Source: Plectrocnemia conspersa (lineage: Eukaryota > Arthropoda > Insecta > Trichoptera > Polycentropodidae). From it: 64,000 nt of DNA. The stretch's first letter is position 1. Each line of letters opens with the position of its first letter. A model generated the notes under the pieces. That model had not been told where the DNA came from. It saw only the letters and a list, made by a program, of their open reading frames with translations, and searched no databases. The position numbers and the translations under genes are program-made. Of this stretch, positions 47,921 through 60,289 are shown one piece after another. The stretch spans positions 1,178,001 to 1,242,000 of the forward strand of contig VTFK01000117.1 in NCBI GenBank assembly GCA_009617715.1, written 5' to 3'.

Positions 47921-48655
47921 ATATAAGTATAGATTAAAATATAGAACATTTATGAATATTACTACAACAAATAAGAAAATATTTAATAAAAATAATACGT
48001 TAATTGTTTGCATCGATTTAATACTTAAACATCTATATACTTCTTCCAAGGTCTCGTTATTCCGCATTACCAAGCCATGCAATTTTAGACCTAGTTTTTC
48101 GCTTGCATGCGTTTGCTCGTTAATTCTTGGATCCAAACATATAATATACCATACTAAATATAAAAAGATTTTATACAATATTAACAATATAGAAAAAATA
48201 AGGCATGTTGAAAGCTTCGAGTCAACAATGGCTCAATTATCATTTTTATGTTATTATTACGTTTGGGTACACTCGGGTAAAGAAGTAGCGGAATATAATA
48301 GAGCAGGCGTTTCCAAACTTATTGTTAGATGTTGGCGTAATAAACGCATTAGGAAAGGGCTATCAAATTTTATCTTAGCATAATGCTAAAAGGCGAAGTG
48401 TCAAAAAAAAAAACTGAATCAAAATATAGTGTATATTTTTCATATACATAGCTTGAAACGATGGATTCAGATGACTTATTAAGTTTACATGATCACATCG
48501 AAAGACAGTGTAAAATGACAACATAGACTGTCGCAGATGGTATATAGCAATTTATATACGAGTTCTAAATTTAAAAAAATCATTATTTTCAAATTGTGAC
48601 GGTTTTCTTACAAACAGATATATACATATGTATAATATAATGCGTATGTATATCG
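47921..48655. other. Unassigned stretch with open frames
   Basis: Plus frame 47952-48383 (143 codons) and minus frame 48187-47906 (93 codons) overlap. Neither has a recognisable domain, and the AT-biased codon content suggests chance. It may be further decayed mariner DNA. Confidence 0.3.
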
Positions 48656-48935
48656 TGTTTATCAACTTTCGCGAGCGTCGCGCACACGCGATTTATTTAC
48701 CGAGTGAAAAGCTACTTTTGCGTTTCGACGTAACTTTCTTAAGTGCAAAAGGCTCCTTCACATAAATAATTTATAACTATATGTGTTCGAGTTTAAAACA
48801 AGAACGACGCGAAATATAGACAAATGGGAACGAAAAGCAATTCGTTCTTCCGCGAAAACAGCACAGCTTCCAATTGATGCCGTAAATATTTCCAGGTTCT
48901 GTCCGTTGTGTTTCGCTTAGTGGAAGTCGTAATTG
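48656..48935. other. GC-richer unique island
   Basis: It begins CGCGAGCGTCGCGCACACGCG and continues with unique sequence to about 48935 (TCTGTCCGTTGTGTTTCGC). No coding signal. Candidate conserved regulatory element. Confidence 0.3.
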
Positions 48936-50235
48936 TTCTTCTATTGTTGTTTATGTGTACTTGTCTTTGGATTCCGATTGTTTCATGTATTAAGAAAAGT
49001 TATAAACATACTTCGATGTATATATTTTAAAGACTACTATTCTAAGAAATATATTTAATATTTCAAATTGGTATTAGACGAAGAAGTTTTACGATACACC
49101 TGATTTAATTATTGTTTTATTATATACTGTTAATAATATTTTGACATTATATATCATTTATGTATATTTTTAATAATAGCAGCGTATTTTTTTAAGAGAA
49201 AGAAAAATGTGCGGTATATTTTTTTCGATTTTTTCTCAAAAAAAAAATATATATATATATATATATAAATTTATTTCAAGTTAATTAATACACAGCAAAA
49301 ACAGATACGCTATGTAGTAAAGTTTGATTAATGTCTATTTAACAAAGCAGATTATAGATTGCTTAAATAAAATTGAAGAAAATATAATTAACCATTGCGT
49401 ATTTTATCAGTATCAGTATATTTTGTGATATTATTATGATGATTATTATTTACCAAAAATTGGAAAATTATTGCTTCAAATCAACATTGAAAACTTCATT
49501 TTAATTGGGTTTTGTAAATAACGCCGCACATGGAAAATTCTGTATGCCATAAATTGGCCAATTAGACAGATTAATGGCCAATCCTTCGTATGCAATAGGT
49601 AAAAATAAAACGATTTTATCATTGATTAACAAAATTTGAATAATAGGTGGATTAAAACTTATTGCGTATTTCATCTTTCGTGTTTCACAATAATATTGTA
49701 TAAATAGTACATAATAATTATGTTATGTACAAGAAAGTACTTTTACCAATTCATTAATGTGGATTTATAAATAAACATTATACGATAAAGTGTACAAGAT
49801 GGCAAAACATATCAGTGAAGATTTTGAAAATAAAAATACTGCGCAGATTAAAAACTAACCTCAGCAAGTAAACTGCTAAAAGACATAGAACTAATCGTAT
49901 AATTTAGCGAGTAAATAAAAAAAATTAATTAACATAATAAAATAGCGATTTTATTTAAATGTACTATAATTTAATGTTATTTATTAAAAATAATCTTTCA
50001 GTGGGTAACTCCCTACATGCTATTTTTATTTTTTTTCCCAAATGAAAGGAGGAAAAATAAAATATATACATATATAAATATAATATATTAATTTATTATT
50101 GTTCAAATAGACAGATTGCATTTAAATTTAAGCAAAAAATATACAAGAGATATTTAAAAAATTAAAATAAAAAAGAATATAAAAAGTTTCAGCAATATAT
50201 GTATATTAACTTTTTCCTTTTATGCAAAAAAATCT
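48936..50235. other. Non-coding stretch
   Basis: AT-rich, with an (AT)n run at 49246-49267. No gene. Confidence 0.55.
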
Positions 50236-51420
50236 ACTTATATTCTGTTTATGGCATTGACAATATAACAATATTCTGGCGTGAATTTTATACAATAATA
50301 AGCGGAGGAATCATAAGTAGAAAGCCATTCGTAGTCACTGATTAACTCACTCGAAAAATAGAAAAAATCTTTATGATCGATAAACTTTATAAAAAATATT
50401 ATCACGACCATCCACAAAATCGCTGCGTCAGAATTAAAAATTCTCATAAAAGTACGATTTTTTTCATCGGCGTAAACAAACGATATTGCGTATCCGAGTG
50501 GAATGTAACAGTTTTATTCGCATTTAAAACCGCCAGACTATACTTAAAAAAAATTGATGCCAGAAATATTCGCAGAGCAGGTATATCATAAGTATAAGAT
50601 AACGACGTCACCAAATTCACCGAAATAAAGAATACTTTTACGCTGTTATATACAGGTATCAAAGATATTAATCAAGAAAAAACCATAAATATTTTTTTAT
50701 AAAGGCGAGGAGTGGTGAATTTTTCTGTCAAAGCAGGTAACAAACACAAGATCCCCAGATTAACTATTCCATAAAATGACTACGTTGTCAATTTTTACCG
50801 ATTTTGAAAATAACGTACACAAACTAAACACGCCAAAAAACATTTAATAAAATCTGTATGAGACAATGGAAGCGTCCCTCCCATTTTAATTGAGGACTGA
50901 AAGGTACGTTGGACTAACAATATTTTTTCAAGGGTATATCAACTAGGACACTGCCGTTCATAATCACTATCTTTATCAAAGACTTACTTATGCCATTTAA
51001 TTTAGAACAACCACTTAGCTTCCAAATTGGAATAAGCAAGAGCTCAGCGGAGTTAATTAAAAGACCAGTGCAAAATAGCTTCGTTAAAAACCTTAAACAC
51101 AGATTACGCATTACATATAAAAATAACATTGAAAAATGTGTCGATTTCATATCTATAATTACGCAAGGTAATAACAAAAAGTATGGTTCCACCCTGATTT
51201 ATTGAAATTAATCAGAAAATCGAACTCTAAAAGATGTTGGATTATACGTTATTTTAAGGGTGTATATACCGAGACACTGCAGTTCTAAATCAATTTAATT
51301 ATACACTACAGTCAGGGATTTCAGAACAACCACTTCTGACTTGGAATAAACGGGACTTCTGCCGAGCTCACAGTAAGCGGAGCTACGCCGATTCGACTGT
51401 GACTACATTTAAGACCGTAG
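50236..51420. other. Unidentified region with an internal ~320-bp-spaced duplication
   Basis: 50906-51060 and 51232-51395 are diverged copies: AAGGGTATAT.AAC..GGACACTGCCGTTC, then AGAACAACCACTT and TTGGAATAA, occur at 50929/51257, 51004/51323 and 51030/51341. Open frames on plus (50373-50591, 50990-51205) and minus (50447-50238, 50662-50444, 51192-50914) show no known domain. Base composition is more even than the surroundings. It is probably an old unclassified transposon. Confidence 0.4.
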
Positions 51421-51535
51421 AAAGTTAGGAATTATTTTCTTGTTAAAAATTATTGTTACTATGCCAATAAGGATTAGAATATTTAATATATTGAACATAT
51501 AAAGCATAACAAATTGCCTATTTGTATATTGGAAT

Positions 51536-51567
51536 ATTCCGCATAAGCCCCGCGGGGTAAGCGGAAT
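51536..51567. repeat. GC-core hairpin
   Basis: ATTCCGC (51536-51542) / GCGGAAT (51561-51567) encloses the perfect palindrome CCCCGCGGGG (51548-51557). It could form a nested stem in otherwise AT-rich DNA. Confidence 0.65.
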
Positions 51568-54500
51568 TGGGTTTTAAAATATTGTCATATTTTTTACGAT
51601 TACCGTTAAATTACGTCGAGATAAAAAAGTAAAGCAAACATCGTAAAAGTAAATGTACGGTGAAAGAGTACCATAAGATAAAAAAAACCGTTTATATATT
51701 AGTCGACGTCACAGTCACCATAACACATAAACTATCAATCAACTGCGGAGAAAAAAAATAAAATAAAAGGCAATGAAACGTGAAAGGAAAACGGCCATCT
51801 ATTATTTGGGGCAGGTTAGAAATCATTAGTCAAGGGAAGCAAAATAAGAAAATCTGGAGCTAGAGAGACACATAAAAGCCTATGCGGTCGGGGAAATCTA
51901 TTCGAAAAACACGAGTTATTAGTTTTCCGTAGAACACCAACCTAAGGTGACGTTCATTAGCGAAAAATACGCAATATACGTCATAGCAGTGGAAGTTATA
52001 TGATAAATTATAGCTAAATATTGATAAAAACAAATATAAATATCCACTAGTTTATATTTATTGCAGTTCTAAAATATTGTGATTGAAACAATAAAGCTAG
52101 AAATATTGAACTCCATGTACTTTACCATAAAAAAAACATTAGTTTTATTATTATTTTTCTTTGATATGAAACATACAATTATCAGATATGTATATTATTT
52201 AATAATTCATTATCGATTTTAAAAATAAACCAATCTAACATAAGGTATAATTAAAAAAAATTTTTTTTAAGGACTTGAATTTTCAAATACACGAAAGTGT
52301 TTTAAGATTTAATGGTTTTCGGTGAATCATTACTCAGCATTAATAAATGTCATATCGTAACATTTTCTAGGACGCTGAATTGAAAATCTTACAAGAATAC
52401 ACCTCAAAAAGATATATCTGTGGCATCCGTTTCCTACTCCATTTGATACACGAAAGTGATAACGATGTTTCTCGGAATCATTTTAAAGAGAGAAATCGTG
52501 AAAAGGCTAATAAAAAGTAAAGTTATTTTATGAGCTCTTGAAATTACTGGCGACATGAATGAGGGCCAGAATAGTTTTTGTAAAACGAAAAATGTAGCAA
52601 TATGTTCGACTTTTAAATAGTAAGTTCGACTTTTAAATATTGCATAAAATTATTTTAAGCCTGGATTTCATCTCGTCTTCAAAGGATTATTTAATATTTC
52701 TCAATTTTACATTGCTAATGATCCATCAAAACTATGATAAATGGCAGGGGGTGGGCCAGTCTACAGACGATTCATTTAATTGGAATTGCATCCAACGCTC
52801 AAGTTAAAATATGGCCGAAGGTGAAAAATGGACAGACTCTAGTTGGCAGACAGACGACCGAGACGCAGCATCCCTTAATGAAGGTAATAATCAAGTTGGG
52901 CACTTTAGTTCATTCTAACTAGCAAAGCAAATTTTACTAACATCTGTCGTCACGCAAGTCGTTTTATTTTCGCACTATGAGAATCCGAGAGTTTATTTAC
53001 AGCCCTTATCTGTTAATTAAAGCGACGCCTTAACGAAAAATATGCTGTCGTTTGCTAACTTTAATCTCATTTTTTGTGACTTACCCTTATCGCGATTATA
53101 GTGTAATAACTGTTTAAATGACATACCTGAAACAAAGAAAAACAGAGATATTAGTTGAATAGAAAATTGTGTCATAATATTAATTATATATATTATTCGC
53201 CTACATAATTATAATAATTTTTTTATACCTAATTGATATATAATAAATAATTACTATTAAATTATTTTTTATTGTATTGTTTTTCTTACGTGATATATAA
53301 AAGTGGTAGCTTAATCATTAAATAATAATAAATATTTTTATACTATTCGAGCAATAAATTTTTATTGCGGTAATCTTGCTTTATGAATTAAAAAAATAAA
53401 TATTTCCCTATTAGATTTGATTTTATTAAAAAATATGAAACTATGTAACTGTGGTTATTATTTAACTTAACAATTACAATTTAAATATAGTAACTAAATA
53501 TATAACGTTATAATTGTTATATGGACTTGCTTTATTTACTTTCAGTAGTGTTTATTTATTTATATTGTTAAAAAAAAAATAATATTACATCTAATATTAA
53601 ATGGTGTATATGAATAAAATTCTAAACATTGAATTATCTATATTATTATTTTGCTTAAGTAGTGTGTGAAAAATATGTGTTTATTAAATTAAAAAGTAGC
53701 ATATTTAATAAATCACATAACACGTTTTTCTGTTTTTTTTCCCCAATGTTTGCGATGAATTTAAATGGCATTTTATATTTACGATTCTGTTTACTTCACA
53801 GGCATTAGTAATACGCACGTGTATTGTGATTCAAGAAAAATGTTTTTATTTATTTCTTGGTCTATCCATTTCTGCTCATTAAATTATTCAAATCCGTCTT
53901 GCATGTATGTTTATGAAAAAATGTAAAGAAAGCAAAAGAGCTCAGTCTCTGAAAACAAAAATTTGACGCAATTCAGAGAGGATTTCCCTTTGAAGTATAT
54001 TTCAAGAAACAGGATTTAGAGCATCCAAATATTTGATATTTTGAATCACTGTACAAAGATTGTATATTTTAATTATATTTTTAGTATTAATATTTAATAA
54101 ATATTCATTAGAATAAGCTTTCTTGTTTATAACTACATAATATAATTTAAAATTATTATTCGAATATAAATAATACATTTTATGTACATATATTATCAGA
54201 AAACTTTCGATTAAGTAAATTGTAAATTAACATGCTCTGAAAAAACGCAAGAAATAAATCTTGGCTCTTTATTACTTTCATTACACAATTAACAAATTAT
54301 ATATGCAAACATGATTAAGATTCTCAGTGTAGATTACTGTTCAGCAATAATAATTAAAAACTAACCTCTTACAAATTTGATGACGATATTGTTAAAATTG
54401 TTTTCATTTTGTTTAATGAAAAATAAAATTTCAACTCTCATGTGAACATTTTTATAATAAGAAAACAGAAATAATGTAATTTATATTATTCATAGAATAG

Positions 54501-55555
54501 TAATATAAATTGTTTTCTTGTAATTTATTTATAAAAAGCATGTATAAATAACATTTTATTTTAATATTCATTGTGAGACTATCTTATTTATTTTGCAATA
54601 TAAATTAAATTCAGCAACGTCATCTTGGTGCATTATTAATCTGCATTTTAACAGTCTGTCTGCTTTCTTAGATAAAAGAATGCGTTTGCAATTAAATTCT
54701 TACGAATCAATCAAGAATAAAATTTCCCGTCTTTCCTGATTTTAGATTAATATGGTTCTTATAGTTTTAATTTAAGATCTGTTAGTTCAATTTATGGTGT
54801 GAATTAATACGTGTAGTAATATGATATATGTTTGTTTTTGGTACATCAGTTCGAACCTTCCCGGAAATGAAGCTGTTATCCGACCATTTGTTGCCGAATG
54901 CAAAATTTAATTTGCTCTATCCCATCTCATCTCGGCATTTCCAGCACTAAGTTCAAAACCCCGACAGACAACGTTCTCTCCACTCCTTTGGCGCGTGTTT
55001 AATTCAGTTTTAACTAGTATGACGTGTTGAAAACGTTTTCATTTCGTGCTGAATCTGCTGGCGCCTTGTAAAAGCTAGGTGAGTAACGTTTTTCCGTTTC
55101 AATTATCTTAAATACGATTCACATTTAAAAATTAAAATAAATAAATATAGTGTATTAAATAATAATATTTTAAAATGTACGAAACACGATGTCCGATGTT
55201 GATTCGTATCTAAAGTTGAGTTAAAGTTTTTATAAATAGCTATTATCATCACTGTGTCCACGTACAGTTTGTGTATTTAATATAAAGTTTAGTTAAATTA
55301 TCATAGCTTTGAAGACGTCTGAAAAATCCAGTGATCTGTGAAAATCGGACGTCATACTCTTCGTAGCTATGTAGCTAACTGAGTAAGTCAATCAGATTTA
55401 ATGAATATCTACAAGTAGGTATTAACCACCAGAACGAAAGTCTGGTAATCCGTGACATATATATTAATAATTATAAATTATTATGTTTAATATAATTTAT
55501 TACAGATAGATGTCACTGCAGTTAGAGCCGTTTTTTTTATAATAAAATAAATAAA
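51568..55555. other. Non-coding stretch, 4 kb
   Basis: AT-rich. A 21-22-bp tandem pair (GTTCGACTTTTAAATA) lies at 52600-52640. At 54840-55080 a mildly GC-richer unique block ends in AAAGCTAG|GTGAGTAACG, a strong plus-strand donor-like site near 55079. No coding exon is recognised. Confidence 0.5.
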
Positions 55556-55560
55556 AATTC

Positions 55561-55632
55561 CTGTGCCACTGCCAGGGCTCGAGCCCGACACCTCAGAGTT
55601 ACTAGTCTGAGACGTTACGGACTACGCTATTA
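55561..55632 (-). repeat. tRNA-like sequence (Thr-AGT-like), SINE head or tRNA pseudogene
   Basis: On minus, TAGCGTAGTCCG resembles an A box; CTCAGA-CTAGTAAC-TCTGAG forms an anticodon-like arm whose loop contains CTAGTAA, as in tRNA-Thr(AGT); GGGCTCGAGCCC is a B-box/T-arm. The loop is 8 bases, the T-stem has wobbles, and no acceptor stem can be formed with the bases before the A box. It is therefore not a working tRNA. It is unlike SINE copies A-C, so a separate origin. Confidence 0.5.
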
Positions 55633-56800
55633 AAAACTAATAAAAAATATATAAGATATCAGTTAAAATTTTGAGTAAATGAAGCTTTTGTTTTTATGTT
55701 TGAGTATAATACATTTGAAATATATGCATGAATCAACAAAGAGTAGTAATAAGATATTAGCTACTAAATCAGTTATCAAGACCAAGTTGTAAGTATGACG
55801 GAAACAGTCAGCAAGCGCGTGGTCAGAAACGGTACAGTCCTTTTCCGACCGCCTAATAAATAAATAAACAACGCTCTTGACATTAATTTCGCTCCCCGCG
55901 GAAGACAAGTCAGTAAATATTACATATACATATATGTACCACTAAAAATGATACTTATTACTATTATTTACATTAAAAATATACACTTTTATGGTTTTAA
56001 TGATGATGCGTAGATGCTATAACGATATATTGTTTATTGTGTTTTTACTTTAAATATAAATTTTTGTATTTTAACCTGAGTTTTGAGCCTCAGATATTGA
56101 TTTTAGTTATAGAATATAATATTAATAATATATTTCATTAAGGCGCTAAATAAATACGTTACGTTAAATACGCAGATTAATTTGTGATTTTGTTATGTGA
56201 CATTGAAATGATGAAGCGCACCAATATATGTACACGGTATTCAAAGTGTTAACCCTTTTAGTGGCATGCAAGGTTTTTAAAAAAATATAGATGATTTTAT
56301 AAATATTGTTCGTATGCATTGTGGGGGGAGGGGCAGGTAGTGGCATATATTTGCTTATTTAAATTCTATATATCAACATATAAACAGCAATATTTATTTA
56401 TATTTAAATTTTAAAAGTACTTAATAGTACTTGTCAGAGTAAGCTACTATTTATTCATCCTACAAATCAATACAAATATTTAACGTACCGAAATGTAGCA
56501 ACTTAATTAATCTTCATCTCGTTTTAATGTCAGCATCAATTATTACCATAAACTTTCTATCGTCAGCCTTCAAAATCAGCTCGGTTCTTAGTTTATCAAC
56601 CGAAGAAAAATCTCTTGATTGAAATTTTGCAAAACACTATTGAGTCTGTCGAACATTATTGTCATAAGAACTCAAACTTTTCTGTATTATAAATATGAGC
56701 ACACAGTTGCTTGCACATCGATGATGAAAAGCAAAAAGTACTGCGTTTTTTTCTATTCTCTTGCAATTTCGCATACCAACCGACGCAAAGAAACCCATTC
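55633..56800. other. Non-coding stretch
   Basis: AT-rich. Minus frame 55908-55663 (81 codons) has no recognisable family. Nothing else is visible. Confidence 0.5.
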
Positions 56801-57380
56801 GCATAAATTCCTTTCAATCAACTCGTTCATTTTTCCAAGTCAGATAGAGCGCTCTGTATGTTCGCATTATACATTCGGAACATATCCCACGACGTATTCC
56901 TCTGATAGACCGTTCCGGGTAGTAGGTAGGCGGCCGGGCCTGCGCCCCCCAGAGGCTCCCATTCCACCCCCAGATCCGCGGGCTTTCCGCTTCACAATCT
57001 GACAATTTGAATTTATCTTTAATTAAATGACTTTTCATCCGTCCTGTCGTCAGAGCATTGTGAACGAGTCTGGCGAGCATCCCAAGTGGAAGGCCCCCAG
57101 CTCATTGTTGAATTAAATTGTCCTGGCGTCGTTCCTTCGCGGATATTTCTCGCAGAGTCAACATTTGTTCGTGCAAGTTTCGACGCGGGGCGTGTACTTT
57201 GTAAAAATTTGCATATCTGACATCTGATGATGACTTTCGTCGATGCTTTCACGGAAGCTACAAAAGCAATCGATTCGAGCTAATGCTTGGGGAGAGCCGC
57301 AAAAAGTGCTGTTAAGGTTCCGATTCTGGGTTTTTATGAAGATAACTGCGCTAAAGTTCTCTTTGAGGATTACCAAAATG
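56801..57380. other. GC-richer unique island
   Basis: About 580 bp of unique sequence (GGTAGGCGGCCGGGCCTGCG, CAGATCCGCGGGC, GACGCGGGGCGTG). Overlapping frames are open on both strands without known domains. The string GGCGGCCGGGCCTGCGCCCC (56929 on) resembles the core of the 45.1-kb block. Candidate conserved non-coding element. Confidence 0.35.
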
Positions 57381-58239
57381 GTTCAATTAGGAAAGTAAAT
57401 CAGTGACGGAAGAGCATTATCTCTTGCTAAATTTTATTTTGTATTTTCATCATACGCCACCGTTTTTATACAGTCTTTCGCAGAAGTATGTTATACATTG
57501 ACGGCACATGCGTTTTTTTTGTTAATAAAGTCCAGCAGCTATACCAATATATTGCGCAGAAATGCATAACTGCTGTTGAAAGCCGACAATTTTCCGATTG
57601 GAGGGGCACAAAATGATTTCACGACTCTTTTAACAAATCTTGTACTAATTTTGACGCAACGAATATAGGTGGTCGCGATAAATTCCATAATGATAAACAA
57701 TTTGCTAAATTAGCTAAGTAAATAAATAATAAAAAAGGCGTAGTTAAGTATAATCAAAAAGTTTCTTGGAAATATTAACTAATTTTGCAAAAATAATATA
57801 TAATCTCTAATCGCTTATTTGGATCTCTACACGAACAATCAGATTATTTTAGACACCAATCAAGCTTTCCACAAGGTGTTAAAACTCTGGATTACTAGAT
57901 ATTTTTAAGGGCTCTAATTTGACTCACATTTGTATTAAAAAATAGATTATTTAATATTGATTTGTATTTATCGAAAATTGTGGATTGTAGATTCAAAATA
58001 AAAATAAGTATGTCATGATATAAATATGTACATATATGACTAATTTAATTGTAAAATTAAAACAGGGAAAGCTGTGCTTCTACTGCTTCTATAGATATAT
58101 AGCCAATGTTGGTTAATTATTAATTTTGTCCTTCACTATCATAAGGTAAGCACATAAAGGAATATATGAGTCCGTTTAAAATTGAATACATTTAATCCGT
58201 CAACGTTTCTAATTTGTTCCTATTTCAATTTTATGATGC
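57381..58239. other. Non-coding stretch
   Basis: AT-rich, no gene or repeat identified. Confidence 0.5.
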
Positions 58240-58510
58240 GGATTTTTCCTTGTGTTCTACTTTTTTCTACTGTACAGCGGTACAGCTTTACGATCGACGA
58301 GAGGGCGCAAGTTGTAGACGTAAATTACCAATTCTACGTACGCGCTGCTTTGCCGCCATAAAATTCGCTGATGCATACAATTGACAATGTTCTCTCTAGT
58401 CTCTGTGCGAGTAAAACTTGTTCGCTTTATACCCTAATCGAGTTCATCCGCTTCGGGGACGATGCGATCGTAAAATCTTCGAGATCGACAAATAAAGGCC
58501 AGTATAGTGG
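58240..58510. other. GC-richer unique island
   Basis: About 270 bp (GTACAGCGGTACAGC, GACGAGAGGGCGCAAG, TGCCGCCATAAAATTCG, TCCGCTTCGGGGACGATGCG). It contains a CCATAAA homeodomain-type core. No frame of note. Candidate regulatory element. Confidence 0.3.
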
Positions 58511-59870
58511 ACCTAGATAGATGCTTCGATCTTAGAAGTCGACCCAATTTATTTTATCCTAGCATAACATAAGTATATATGACTAAAATCGAAGAAAATA
58601 TGTGATCATTATATTATTAACACAACTAAACATAGCTCAACCTAGAATAACATATGCTAGGCACTGTGGATTTAAAAATACTGCCCAACATTAATAGGTA
58701 TCATCCTGAATTTTAATTTTTTTTTACTTATGCGACTCATAGAAAAAACATCATAATACGTACAGTCTAGCTATAAATAAAATTAGTCACTCAAAAAAAT
58801 ACCAGAACATACTCTGCTTCCGCTCAGAAGTACCGTATTAGCTAGGTGGCCGAGAGTAGGAGAGAGCTATGTACTTCCCTTATCTTAAAAAGAGCATATA
58901 ATCGCCAAAGCGCACTGAAACTTTAATTTCGCACCTTCACCGGATACTACGGAATTAAAACAATCGAGTTAAATTGACTATAAAAAAACCTTTCCGCTTC
59001 ACGTCAAACCTGGTACAGCAACGTAGTTCAAAATCCAAAAATTCGACTCTACATTTGGAGACGATTTGAAGACTACGAGACGCAGTGATTTTAAAGATTA
59101 AAAAAAATAAAAATATAGCAGAAATTGTGTATTTTAATAAAATAAAAGATATGCACACTGTAAACGGCAAGATGCTGGGGCGTACATAAAATAAAATTAG
59201 TTTTTTTTAACCAATCAAAAATCGGTTAACCCGTTTTAACCGCCATTAAAAAATTCAAATATTTCCTGTGTTTTAAATTTTTATTTAAAAAATAAATACA
59301 TGTTGTAAATTATGTAATAATTTCATTGCTTATAAATATAGTATTCATGGTAAAATAACTAGAAATAGATGTGGAAAAGAACGAAAAAAACTATGTTTTA
59401 TATTTGAGAATATACGTAAATTATTTTTTTATGTTTTTTAACTGACAGTTGTGAGTGCCACATGTGGTTTCATAATAAAAAAATCACAGCTTCATTCAGA
59501 GCAGGTAGTAAAAAAAAGGACAGGGATTTTGAATGAAAACTAAAAATTACGATTAGCAAAAAATCGTTTTGCCTTTCTTCAACATATGCCGGTTGACAAA
59601 AAAAAATAAGAATGCAAAGATTAATGACTTAAAAATTAGTACATTTAGCAAGGATTCATTTATCAGATAAATTAAATAAGAGGCAAGATTTTTATGCAAA
59701 TGCAAAATAAATTATTAACCCTTGTAAGTGGTGGTTTTCATGTACATCACTAGAAAATTTTGTTGCAAAAAATATTTGTAGGGCGACACATCACATGTTA
59801 AGACCGAAATCTTCTGTAAAGTAAATAAATCATATTTTCACTAATATTGCCCAGAAAAAAAATATACATT
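58511..59870. other. Non-coding stretch
   Basis: AT-rich with a slightly GC-richer part at 58800-59090. Nothing coding is supported. Confidence 0.5.
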
Positions 59871-59875
59871 AAAAT

Positions 59876-60017
59876 AGTTGCAAAATGTCTATTTGCTGTT
59901 TAAACTCAAACCTTACCTAAACGATTTAATCACACCCAACTCCTAAAAGTAACTATAGTTTATATATTTTCCTTAGGTTAGGTTTGGGTTTGAACAGCAA
60001 ATGTATGTTTCGCAACT
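59876..60017. repeat. 45-bp inverted repeat, foldback/MITE-like
   Basis: The left arm 59876-59920 and right arm 59973-60017 are inverted copies with 8 mismatches in 45, separated by 52 bp. Shared core ATTTGCTGTT and CAAACCTaACCTAA. The right arm continues into repeat R3 (to 60099), whose other copy at 17252 starts within the same arm. Either this is a small foldback element or R3's termini. Confidence 0.75.
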
Positions 60018-60099
60018 GTTAAATTGATTTTCATATATATTTTAGAGCAGTACATAATTTATCCAGCACTATCAGTTAAATTATATTTTCGCTAGTATC
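59987..60099. repeat. Unnamed dispersed repeat R3, copy 2
   Basis: TTTGAACAGCAAATGTATGTTTCGCAACTGTTAAATTG to GCTAGTATC matches 17252-17374 in order and strand. Confidence 0.7.
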
Positions 60100-60167
60100 T
60101 ATCGGTGATAATATATGAAACATTCAATAAAATTATATTTATACTAGTAAAAAATACAAATTTCCCT

Positions 60168-60203
60168 TATGCAGATGACACGGTTATGGTAGCAAAATAA
60201 ACA
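60168..60203 (+). pseudogene. Possible reverse transcriptase active-site scrap
   Basis: The frame reads PYADDTVMVAK and then stops. This is the spelling of the YADD catalytic motif in RTE/R-type non-LTR elements and differs from the LYADDLKLY of the Jockey-like family here. No other RT motif was found next to it, so it may be chance. Confidence 0.25.
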
Positions 60204-60289
60204 AATACAGTGTCAAATGACTTATTTACTTCACATACCTAAAAATAATAGTAATTAGCACTGAGTCAGAGAAGCGAGAAATATTTTTT

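Noticed and set aside
47952..48383. 143-codon plus-strand frame as a gene
   Set aside because: No domain, AT-driven residue content (Ile, Lys, Asn, Tyr), overlapping antisense frame, and next to transposon debris.
58845..58880. GCTAGGTGGCCGAGAGTAGG as a tRNA A box
   Set aside because: No B box or T-arm follows at a suitable distance.
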